DNA from: Lunularia cruciata
Lineage: Eukaryota; Streptophyta; Marchantiopsida; Lunulariales; Lunulariaceae
Reading direction: 5' to 3'
Length of the DNA stretch: 64,000 nucleotides
NCBI GenBank assembly: GCA_948567375.1
Contig: OX419756.1
Span: 51,288,333-51,352,332, forward strand
The notes under the pieces: model-generated
Databases searched by the model: none
Told to the model about the DNA's origin: nothing
The model's input: the letters and a program-made list of their open reading frames with translations, nothing else
Program-made: the position numbers and the translations under genes
Shown: positions 11,561 to 20,447 of the stretch, in pieces
How positions within the stretch are numbered: position 1 is the stretch's first letter
Layout: each line of letters begins with the position of its first letter

Positions 11561-12136
11561 CTTCCTACTTCAATAGAGTGTTAATATGATCACTCAAGAG
11601 GAAGCACGGACCATTACAACTACCATAGGGACCTTAGAGGCTATCACTCATTGATATTATTCATCACCAAAATTTTAGACTACAAAATCTTTATACATCA
11701 CTTTTGGTCTAACCACATAATGGGTTTCAACTTGCATGTTGAAATGGAGAGGATTTGGTATATTCAGATCCATTGCATGATTATAGAATATAGATTATCA
11801 GTTCTACTCTCTATTCTATATCACCCTGGGTAAATCATTGGGTTTGGTGAATTGATCACTATATCCATGAACTTTACTCCAAAATGATAAATGAGATATA
11901 CTCTCACTTGCTCACATTGGATGTACATAATCTTGATGTGGAATGGATTCAAGAACAAAAATCAAGGTGCAAGAAATGGTACTCCATGTGCTTCCATCCC
12001 ATACTCTCTCTAAAACACCCCCAATCTATCAATTGCAGTATGTTTTCTCCCCTCAAATTCACTAAGTCTCAATAGCCCGTGTTCCTCCAAGATGGGTGAT
12101 CCACTCTCTTGGACTAAAACACCTTCTTTGACACCA
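11561..12136 (-). other. 5' untranslated leader and decayed primer-binding site
   Basis: This is leader sequence between gag and the 5' LTR. It carries one copy of the block GGTGATCCACTCTCTTGGA, which is tandemly duplicated in the second chromovirus (35198-35275). At 12125-12135 the plus-strand sequence TTTGACACCA is a mutated complement of the initiator-Met tRNA primer site, which is intact as GCTCTGATACCA at 35279-35290. No coding sequence is seen. Confidence 0.6.
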
Positions 12137-12720
12137 TTATAATATTTTGAGGACAAGAGAAACACAAGAAAGCAAATACAAAGCTTCAGCAATCAATACT
12201 CTGATGCCCCAAAGGAGCACCTTGTCTTTATTATATAGCAAAGAGGATCCACTCAAAGGAAGCTCCATCCTTGGATCAGATACATGGATTGGTGACATGT
12301 CAACAAGCTCCACCCTTAGATTAGTTACATGGATGGATGACATGTTGGTCCTTGTTCTATTTGGCTAATCAAACAAGTTTGACCAAAGGGAATCTTTAGA
12401 GAATCTTCTTATAAGAAACTCAAATTGCATGGTTGAAGTACCATTGGAAAGCTCAATGAGACAAATAGTGAGGGAAGAAGGTTAGCCTATTTGCCTAACA
12501 AGGGAAAAAAATTGTATTTCTGAGGTCTAATTCATCCATTTAGGCCTCCAAAATTAGCTCTACAATTTTCAAGGTGTTTTTGGCTCTTGCCTTATTAGTG
12601 AAAGTACTCTTTTGGTGATACCTCTATCAGATCTACTTAGTCCATCATATATAACATCCTTCCAAATGTGACCAAGCCAATTTCCACCTCTAGATAATAT
12701 GTCTAGCTAATAGTATTATA
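12137..12720 (-). repeat. 5' LTR of degenerate chromovirus
   Basis: This LTR matches 35292-35965 over its length: GATGCCCCAAAGGAGCACCT, TTTATTATATAGCAAAGAGG (TATA-like on the minus strand), and CTTAGTCCATCATATATAAC. It lacks the internal duplication of about 185 bp present in the second chromovirus LTRs. The right edge (TATTATA) abuts GTAAA and the TAT integrase frame. Confidence 0.75.
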
Positions 12721-14813
12721 GTAAAGTAGTTGTTTTTTTATGTTTGATATGAAAATACTTTGTTAAAGCTTCCACAAGTGAGTCCAAGATATGAGTTACA
12801 TGATCATTGACTAACTCTAGAGTACATCTATATTTGGAGATGATGTTTTGGAAGAAAAATTCTACTACTATCTTTGCATCATCTTTTTCAGTTGCCTTTG
12901 CCCCCACCATTTTAGTAGCGTGATCAATGCATACTAAAATGTACCTCTTTTTGGTGAATTGAGTGACTGGTTGAATCGGATCCACAAAATCAATACCCCA
13001 TTTCTCAATTGGAGCCAATGGACAAAATTGGTCTAAGGGACCACTAGGTAGTAGATTAAGGTTTCTTTGTGCACTTGCAAGCATCATAGCTTTTGATATT
13101 GGCTTTTGTATTCTTGTACATAATAAGCCACCAATATCCTACCGCAATAATTTTCTATACTATGTTCTTCAATGCATAATGACCTCCCAATGCTTCCAAA
13201 TGTAGAGATTCTATTACTCTTCCTACTTCATGGGCTTTCAAGCACCTATGAAGCATCTCATATTCACCCATCTTAAACAAAATATTATGCTTGAGCTGAT
13301 ATGGTCTCATTTTCCAAGGAGAAAATTGCTCTGTGCTTTGGATCTAATCCTTCAAGACATTGACATGTATGCAGATAATGATATTCTATTGCTATCTAGT
13401 ACTTTGCATTGCCATCAAATGGTATAGCTCTTCATGAGAGAAATTTTCATCTATCTCTAGGCCTTGTTCTTGGGTTTCTAACCTGGTTAGGAAGTCTACA
13501 TTTGCATGCAAAGCTCCCTTCCTTACCTATATAGTATATGTGAATTCTTGTAGAAACAGAATCCAACATGCAATTCACTCTAATAGGTTAGCTTTCTTCA
13601 TTAACTATTGTAACATATGATCCACATAGAAAAAAAACTCATATCCCAACAAGTAGTGTCAAAACTTCTTGCAAGCATACACCATTTTGAGTGCTTCTTG
13701 TTCCATAGTAGTGTAATTTTTCTCTACAACTAAAAATTGCATATTGGCAGAATCAATAGGATAATCTTTCTTCTTTTCATCCTTCTAGCTAAGGATTACT
13801 CCTTTTTCCATGGATGAAGTATCCACATATATATGAGAAGGGACATCCTAATTTGGAGCCCACATGACTGGTGCTTCCACCAGTTTTTCTTCAATACCTA
13901 GAACACTTCTCCTTGTTTTGACTCCCACAAATAGTCTTTGGATTTCTTAACTTTGTTAAGTATGCAGCTATTAAGAGTGCAGCCAACACCACATAGTTAG
14001 CAAAAAATCACCCATAATCCAACATGACCCAAGAAAGCCCTTAGCTCACAAATATTTTGGGAGATTCCAAGGCTGTTATAACTTTCACCTTCTCAACATC
14101 AACTTTATTCCTTGGCTCGACACCCAATGTCCCAATATTATTCCTTTTGTCATTGCAAAGAAACAATTTTCTAGGTGTAAGGACAATCATTTAAAATGGC
14201 TCCTATCAAACATTTAACAAAGGTAATCCAAATGCACCTCTCCTCATCCAAACACACTAAAGTCATCAATAAAAACTTCCACAAACTTCCAAAGGAAGTC
14301 CCTAAAAATCACACTCATCATTTGCTGAAATGTAGAGGAAGCATTACACAACTTGAAGGGCATCTGATTATATGCATAGGTACTCCATTAGCTAGTGAAA
14401 GTAGTTTTTTCCTTGTCTTCTTCTTGAATGGACACTTGATTATAGCATGAAAATCTGTCAAGAAAACTATAGCAAGGGTGACTTGTTACTTGGTCTAGAA
14501 TTGTATTCATGAATGGAAAAGGATGATGATCCTCCCTTGTGATTGCATTAAGCTTGAAAAAATCTTAGCAAACCTAAATTTTTCCTATCTTCTTCTTTGG
14601 AACAATGAAAATTAGAGATATCTATTCATTGCTCAAGACTAGAAAGATAATTCTGGCTCCTAAGTATTTATCAATCTCATCTTTCACAAGGCCTGAATAC
14701 TTTGGATTCAACCAATATAAGCATTGGCACATTAGAACTAAACCTTCCTACCAAATCAATACAATGTTCCTTAAATTTTTTGAAGATTCTAGGTATTTGA
14801 TCAATAGACCAGG
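12721..14813 (-). pseudogene. TAT-like gypsy RT, RNase H and integrase N-terminal part (broken)
   Basis: Read leftward from 14813, the minus strand carries RT motifs (KKFKEHCIDLVGRF; HPFPFMNTILDQV; FLTDFHAI; a decayed LDDF region as LMTLVCLD), RNase H-like sequence (YTTMEQEALKMVYACKKF, HYLLGYEFFFYVDH), and the integrase core start (WGIDFVDPIQPVTQ, KKRYILVCIDHATKMV, at 13087-12716). Stops and frameshifts are frequent. The RT is cut at 14813 by the young chromovirus and resumes at 20453. The integrase is cut at 12721 by the degenerate chromovirus and resumes at 8772. Confidence 0.8.
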
Positions 14814-14883
14814 TGTAACAATATGGAGTTTAGAGATGAAGTTAGTCGGGCTTACGAAGTAGAGAATAAGACAAAATAGCCTA

Positions 14884-15105
14884 GAATATTCTGGAAGCAT
14901 CTAAGAAGCTTCTTGGGAAGCTTCCCAACTAGTTAACTTGCACCCTAAGCAGGTAGCTTCTAGAAGGAAGCTTCTAGAAGCTTCTAACTAACTTAGCTTG
15001 CACGCCAAGTAGGCGGCTTCTAGAAGGAAGCTTCTTGAGAACCTTCCTAGTTAACTTGGCTTGCACTCCAAGAAAGCGGCTCAAGGAAGCTTCTTGAGAA
15101 GCTTC
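14884..15105 (+). promoter_or_regulatory. Heat-shock-element array in LTR U3
   Basis: Perfect heat-shock elements (alternating GAA and TTC at 5-bp steps) are visible. GAATATTCTGGAA at 14884-14896 has three units and GAAGCTTCTAGAAGCTTC at 14967-14984 has four. Two-unit pairs occur at 14905-14912, 14917-14924, 14958-14965, 15018-15025, 15027-15034, 15039-15046, 15086-15093 and 15098-15105. The array ends about 20 bp before the TATA box. HSF transcription factors bind such arrays, so heat-inducible transcription is the inference. The same array is in the 3' LTR (20098-20110 and 20181-20198 for the two perfect sites). Confidence 0.75.
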
Positions 15106-15124
15106 AAGAGTCTTGTATGCTACC

Positions 15125-15132
15125 TATAAATA
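15125..15132 (+). promoter_or_regulatory. TATA box of LTR promoter
   Basis: TATAAATA lies about 110 bp before the LTR end and just downstream of the heat-shock elements. This is the expected place for the U3/R promoter. Confidence 0.7.
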
Positions 15133-15237
15133 CCAAGGCCAAAGCTCATGCTAGGCATTTGGAGTTTTCCCTCATTCAAGTGTCCCAATGTGAGTTTCCA
15201 TTCTCCTATTTCTCTCCTCGGTTTTGGTCTTTTACAT

Positions 15238-15249
15238 TGGTATTAGAGC
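15238..15249 (+). other. Primer-binding site, initiator Met tRNA
   Basis: TGGTATTAGAGC, one base after the LTR, differs at one position from TGGTATCAGAGC, the complement of the plant initiator-methionine tRNA 3' end. The exact version is present in the second chromovirus at 35279-35290 (minus strand). Confidence 0.85.
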
Positions 15250-15504
15250 AGGAATGGGATGGATGGAATTTATGGACCACCAAATCCACTTCCGCCAAAC
15301 CATTGGGACTTTCATGTCCAGATATTACCAAAGCATCGTTTCACACAATTCATCACCTCATGCTTTGGGCAGGATTTTCTACATATGATCACCGTGTCAA
15401 AGGAACCCTTGATACTTCCAGTTGTAACTTATGGAGAACGGTGGACGTGTTGTATCTATGTGTTAATCAACTAGATAAATTGAGGGTAGTGGAATAGAGT
15501 AGCA

Positions 15505-16404
15505 ATGGCGGCAATACCGGATGTTATCCTTGCAATGCAACAACAAATTGAGCATCTTACTCTATTGTTGGATGAACGAGACCAGCAACGACGAGAACAG
15601 ATAGACAGAGCGCCAGTTTGAGATGCAAAAGATTACATTTGATTTCCTAAACCCAAGGTGTTTGAAGGCAAGAATCTTCCGGACACAGTGGAGAATTTTG
15701 TGTTTGACTGTGAACGTTACTTTGAAGCCACCAATCTTCAAGACAAGTGGAAACAAATTCTCTTGGCTTCTAGCCAATTGGATGGCGTGGCAAAACTTTG
15801 GTGACGATTCCGAGTAGAAAGAGCTGAACGACAAATTGTTACACCGATTTTGACATGGGCAGAATTCAAGGAAGCAATACTTGGTCGATTTCAGACTATA
15901 AATGCCACCCGAGCTGCACAAGATAAATTGGCGGAGTTGAGGCAAATTGGCTCAGTGAGAAGCTACATCACACAATTTCAGAATATCATCATGCAAATTC
16001 CAGATATCCAAGAAGGTGAAGTTTTGGATCAATTTGTGCGAGGATTGAAGTCACAAACCAGATTGGAGGTGACCATGCGAGAGCCACAGAACATAGAAGA
16101 AGCCATGAAATTGGCTGAGCATTTTGATTCCTTAGTTGCGACAACTTGGTCTTGACCTCGACCTACACAAAACCTACCATTACCACGAGTGGAAGAACCG
16201 GTACCAATGGAGATTGATGCTATCCAACAAAGACCACTTGGCACAACAGATAGAGAAAGATTACAAAAAAATGGAGGTTGCTTTTATTGTTGCCAAGTTG
16301 GACATCGCATTGCTGAATGTCCACCTAGGAATGGGCAACTTCGACAAGTTGCCCAAATGGAGTTTGTGGAACAGAATGATCAGGGAAACAAAGAATCCCA
16401 GTAG
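15505..16404 (+). pseudogene. gag (capsid/nucleocapsid) of young chromovirus
   Basis: One frame from ATG 15505 to TAG 16402-16404 encodes about 300 residues of gag. It contains the retrotransposon gag domain (TWAEFKEAILGRFQ, KLAELRQIGSVRSYITQFQN, LDQFVRGLKSQTR) and a CCHC zinc knuckle, CFYCCQVGHRIAEC, near 16280-16320. In-frame TGA codons occur after RAPV, after DYI, in the LW-TGA-RF stretch and after TTWS. Three stand where Arg is expected (CGA to TGA) and one where Trp is expected. The protein would package the element RNA into virus-like particles, but this copy cannot make it full length. Confidence 0.88.
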
Positions 16405-16430
16405 GAGATTTTGAGCCGCCTACTGGGAGC

Positions 16431-16823
16431 TTGATTAGTTCCAATGGGATTGAAGGCTCAAACTATGCAAGTTTGCTTCACTTGCAAGGTACGATATCTA
16501 ATCGGGGTTGTAGGATTTTGGTTGATTCTGGAAGTTCAAAGAATTGCATATCTATGCAAGTAGCAAAGGAATTAGGTATTCCTATCAAGCCAATGATTGG
16601 AAGTAGTTTGATGATGGCGGATGGTAGAAAAGGTTCTGCATTCCGCACCTTGCATCCTATTACCTTCAAGATTGGGACGGAGTATTTGGAGTGTATGAGG
16701 TTTGTAGTGGCACCTCTACACTATGATATCATTTTAGGTCTACCTTGGCTTGAACGTCATAAGGTTCAATTCGATTGGACCCGACGTCAAATTCAAGTAC
16801 AACACCAAGGTAGGAATTTCTGA
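16431..16823 (+). pseudogene. Retrotransposon aspartic protease
   Basis: A 130-residue frame contains RILVDSGSSKNCIS, the D-S/T-G active-site motif of retropepsins, and YDIILGLPWLERH, the conserved ILGxPWL region. It would cleave the Gag-Pol polyprotein. It lies in a different frame from gag, 27 bp downstream of the gag stop. It ends at an in-frame TGA after GRNF, beyond which the same frame continues into a tandem-repeat linker. Confidence 0.88.
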
Positions 16824-16866
16824 TTAGGTTGTCTGGCACCTCTGAGTAAGACACCTAAGAATAGTC

Positions 16867-17046
16867 AGTCCCAAGATGGGAAGTTTGCTGAGAAGGTAGC
16901 CATAGAGCAAATCTGGAAGGGAGATGAGTCCCAAGATGGGAAGTTTGCCAAGAAGGCAACCATGGAGCAAGCTTGGAAGAGAGATGAGTCCCTAGAAGGA
17001 AAGTTTGTTAATGAAGCAGCCATAGAGCAAGCTTTGGAGGAAGATA
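16867..17046 (+). repeat. Three 60-bp tandem repeats in the protease-RT linker
   Basis: Units start at 16867, 16927 and 16987 (AGTCCCAAGATGGG, AGTCCCAAGATGGG, AGTCCCTAGAAGG). They translate, in the protease frame, to three 20-residue repeats beginning SQDGKFAEK, SQDGKFAKK and SLEGKFVNE and rich in charged residues. The repeat preserves frame, so it expanded while the region was coding. Confidence 0.9.
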
Positions 17047-17199
17047 AGTCTGTATTTGCGGTGTGGATCAAGCCGATTGCACAAAAACAATCTGAGGAGG
17101 GCTAGGTGCCGCATCAAGCAACGATTGATTGGATAGTTCCAAAGTGCAGATGTGTTTCCGGATGATCTGCCAAAGGGATTACCCTCTGATTGAGGTATG

Positions 17200-18450
17200 C
17201 TCTTCAAGATTGAGTTATTGCTAGGGAGTACTTCAGTGAGTAGACCAATCTATCGGCTCTCACCAAAGGAGTTGGAGGAGTTGCAAACAACACTTACAGA
17301 GTTGTTGGAGAAGGATTTCATATGACATAGTACCTCTCCGTGGGGAGCACCAGTACTATTTGTTCCAAAGAAGGATGGAGGACTTCGTTTCTATATTGAT
17401 TACCGTGGGCTTAATAAGCAAACCGTGAAGAATGCATATCCCTTGCCTTGGATCAACGACCTGCTTGACCAATTAAGTGGAGCACGCTACTTTTCCAAGC
17501 TGGATCTTTGTAGCGGCTATTGGCAAATTCCTATTGAAGGAGAGGACGTGCAAAAGACTACCTTTCGCACAAGGTATGGACATTTTGAGTGGAGAGTTCT
17601 ACCATTCGGACTCAATAATGCTCCAACAGTCTTCATGGATCAGATGCATCGGGTGTTGGAGGGACTATTGGATCAGTCCGTGGTGGTGTTCTTAGATGAT
17701 ATCTTAATCTATAGTAGGACAGAGGCAGAACACAAGAATCATGTGCGAGAAGTCCTAAGACAACTACGACAATGGAAATTTTACTGCAAGAAGTCAAAGT
17801 GTGCTTTTTGGCAGAAGGAGGTTACCTTCTTGGGTCATAAGATCTCATCAGAGGGGATCAAGATGGAAGAAGAGAAGATCAAGGCCATTACTGATTGGCC
17901 TACCCCGAAGGATGCTACAGAAGTACGAGCATTCAATGGATTGGCCAAATTTTACCGACGGTTCATCCACTATTATGCTCACGTGGCTGCACCATTGACT
18001 GACCTCTTGGGAAAGAACTTGAGCTTCCAGTGGACCACCAAGCATGAAGAAGCATTCCAGAAGTTAAAGCATATGGTGTCTTCAAGACCTATTCTTCAAC
18101 CATATGATCCTCAACTACCTTGTGTGGTTGATTTTGATGCTTCTAACTTTGCAATTGGAGTTGTGTTACAACAGGAATTTCCAGATGGACTACATCCTAT
18201 TGCCTTTGTGTCTTGCTGACTAAATACAACTAAAAGAAATTACTCTCCTTGAGATCAGGAACAACTTGCAATGGTATATGCCACCAAGGTATGGAGGTAT
18301 ATCTCTTGGGGAAACAAATGATCATGCGAATTGATCACAAACCATTGTTGCAGACCTTACACTTGGAGCACATGAAGAGTCGGCATCATCAATGGGAAGA
18401 GCAACTCCAATTGTTTGACATCAAACTTGAGTACAAACCAGGTTGATTCC
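17200..18450 (+). pseudogene. Reverse transcriptase and RNase H of young chromovirus
   Basis: RT spans the long frame 17425-18219, with upstream sequence ([18 protein letters not shown]) in the same frame behind a TGA. Visible motifs are [26 protein letters not shown] and the catalytic [11 protein letters not shown] with both Asp present. RNase H follows: [14 protein letters not shown], then, after a TGA and a frameshift near 18295, LLGKQMIMRIDHKPLLQTL and RHHQWEEQLQLFDIKLEYKPG. It would copy the element RNA to DNA. Stops include TGA at the Arg position before HSTSPWG and TGA after VSC. Confidence 0.9.
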
Positions 18451-18485
18451 ATGTCATCCCCAATGCTCTATAACGACAACCTGAT

Positions 18486-20093
18486 TTGAAGGATCTTCCT
18501 CTCATCACGGCGGCAATTACAACGGTGTCCATTGACCTTAAGATCCATAATGAGTTTCAATCAGCTCTACAACAAGATCCCTTCTTCCAAATGGTACACA
18601 GTCGTCTGACAGCACGTGACAAGGAGTACAACACCTTCTCTTTCAAGGAAGGACTTTTATTCCATGCAGGCCAGATCTATGTTCCAGCCAAAGGTGATCT
18701 TCAACTTTTGCGCCTTCAAGATGCCCATGATTTACCAATAGCTGGTCACATGGGAGTGGACAAGACCTTGGGCACCCTCCAACGCCAATGATGGTGGCCC
18801 ATCATGACACAAGATGTTTGAGACTTTGTTCGATCATGTGAAAGTTGCCAACGGAACAAGGCCAGCAACCAGAAGCCGAGTGGACTCCTTCAACCACTCG
18901 CCATTCCATCCGCTTGTTGGGAGCATGTGAGCTTGGATCTCATCACATCCTTGCCAAAGACAAAACAAGGACACACCGCAATTGTGGTGTTTGTGGATAA
19001 GCTTAGTAAGCAAATCCACTTGGCACCAACCTGTGATACCGTGGATGCTCCAACCTTAGCGCAAATCTACTTCAACAATGTTTTCAAGTATCTGGGGATG
19101 CCACATGTACTCGTCTCCAACCGAGATCCTCGATTTACCAAGAAGTTTTGGCAAGCACTCTTCTAGATACTCGGCACCAAGCTTGCTTTATCCACGGCCT
19201 ATCATCCTCAAACTGATAGACAAACCAAACGCGCCAATCGTACATTGGAGGATATGTTGCGGGCCTTTGTCAATGTCCACCATACCAACTGGGATGAATG
19301 TCTTGCAGCTGTAGAATTTGCCTACAACAATTCCAAACAGGCAAGCACCAGATTTTCTCCCTTCTTTCTCAATTTTGGCCAAGATCCGCTTGTTCCAGAT
19401 TCTCTTCTTGCTCCCCCTCCCTCTCAGGTTCCTCATACTTCTACATTCTTGACCACTATATCCCAATCTCTCCAAAAAGCCAAATCTCACCTCCTTGTTG
19501 CTCAAAATTGCCAAAAACAATATGCGGACCATCATTGTTGTGATCTCACCTTTGAAGTTGGTGATAAAGTCATGCTATCCTCTAGTAACCTCCTTCTCCT
19601 ACTTGATACTCAAGTTTGTAAACTTGCTCCTAATTGGATAGGACCCTTTGATATCACCTACATTATCTCTCATGTTGCTTATCGACTTGCCTTACCTTGT
19701 CACATGCATATCCATCCTGTCTTTCATGTTTCCAAGTTAAAACCCTTTGTTCCTAACCCTTCTTCCTTTTCCTCTCGAGTCCAACCTCCCCCTCTTCCTA
19801 TCCCTATCAATGATCATGAGGAGTACGAAGTTGATCATATCCTTGCGCGTTGCCATATTCAACAAGGCCGTCGCCAACATACGGAGTACAAGGTCCTTTG
19901 GAAAGGGTATCCCCTTCATGATGCCACATGGGAACCTCTTTCTCACCTCCAAAATGCACAGATGGCCATCAAGGACTTTGAAGCTTTACTGGCGACGAGG
20001 ACGTCACCAACTAGCAGCGGGGGAATATGTAACAATATGGAGTTTAGAGATGAAGTTAGTCGGGCTTACGAAGTAGAAAATAAGACAAAATAG
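18486..20093 (+). pseudogene. Integrase with C-terminal chromodomain
   Basis: One frame, with a few stops, encodes the HHCC zinc domain (AGHMGVDKT; CESCQRNKA), the DDE core (SLDLITSLPKTKQGHTAIVV; LVSNRDPRFTKKFWQALF; TLEDML), the C-terminal domain (FEVGDKVMLSSSNL, GPFDITYI, HPVFHVSKLKPFV), and a chromodomain (YEVDHILARC, TEYKVLWKGYPLHDATWEP). The last 283 codons (19245-20093) are open. The chromodomain marks it as a chromovirus. A TGA precedes WWPIM, again at an expected Arg, and a TAG follows WQALF. Confidence 0.92.
20015..20027 (+). other. Polypurine tract
   Basis: AGCGGGGGAATA, immediately before the 3' LTR start TGTAAC at 20028, is the plus-strand priming site. It overlaps the last codons of the integrase frame. 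Confidence 0.75.
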
Positions 20094-20447
20094 CCTAGAA
20101 TATTCTGGAAGCATCTAAGAAGCTTCTTGGGAAGCTTCCAAACTAGTTAACTTGCACCCTAAGCAGGTAGCTTCTAGAAGGAAGCTTCTAGAAGCTTCTA
20201 ACTAGCTTAGCTTGCACGCCAAGTAGGCGGCTTCTAGAAGGAAGCTTCTTGAGAACCTTCCTAGTTAACTTGGCTTGCACTCCAAGAAAGCGGCTCAAGG
20301 AAGCTTCTTGAGAAGCTTCAAGAGTCTTGTATGCTACCTATAAATACCAAGGCCGAAGCTCATGCTAGGCATTCGGAGTTTTCCTTCATTCAAGTGTCCC
20401 AATGTGAGTTTCCATTCTCCTATTTCTCTCGGTTTTGGTCTTTTACA
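20028..20447 (+). repeat. 3' LTR of young chromovirus
   Basis: It is 420 bp and near-identical to 14814-15236. Differences are five transitions, one transversion and loss of CTC in the CTCTCCTCGG block. It is followed by the target duplication CCAGG and then the resumed TAT-like RT frame. Confidence 0.93.

Larger units (their letters stand above)
8773..12720 (-). mobile_element. Degenerate chromovirus (Ty3/gypsy), minus strand, pol-deleted
   Basis: In minus-strand order it has a 5' LTR (12720-12137), a decayed Met-tRNA primer site (12135-12125), a gag remnant (11560-10794), an opposite-orientation LTR where protease, RT and RNase H should be (10793-10127), an integrase with chromodomain (10126-9082), and a shortened 3' LTR (9022-8773). 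The host TAT integrase continues on both sides, flanked by the pentamer GTAAA on each side, which fits a 5-bp target-site duplication. The left LTR is about 250 bp against about 580 bp on the right, so one end has been lost. Confidence 0.7.
14814..15236 (+). repeat. 5' LTR of young chromovirus
   Basis: It starts TGTAACAATATGG and ends GGTCTTTTACA. U3 contains about three 63-bp subrepeats (14930-15110), each built from GAAGCTTC/TTCTAGAA palindromes, then the TATA box TATAAATA at 15125-15132. It is followed directly by the primer site. Confidence 0.93.
14814..20447 (+). mobile_element. Young full-length chromovirus (Ty3/gypsy) with heat-shock-element LTRs
   Basis: This is a structurally complete 5.63 kb LTR retrotransposon. 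It has a 423 bp 5' LTR, a Met-tRNA primer site, gag, protease, RT, RNase H, integrase with chromodomain, a polypurine tract and a 420 bp 3' LTR. CCAGG is duplicated on both sides (14809-14813 and 20448-20452). By eye the LTRs differ at six substitutions (five transitions) and one 3-bp indel, so insertion was fairly recent. It lies inside the RT of an old minus-strand TAT-like element. Many in-frame stops and at least two frameshifts (about 17140 and 18295) make this copy non-autonomous. Confidence 0.93.

Noticed and set aside
17848-18045. Minus-strand ORFs within 16-20 kb
   Set aside because: They are shadows of the plus-strand gag-pol of the young chromovirus.
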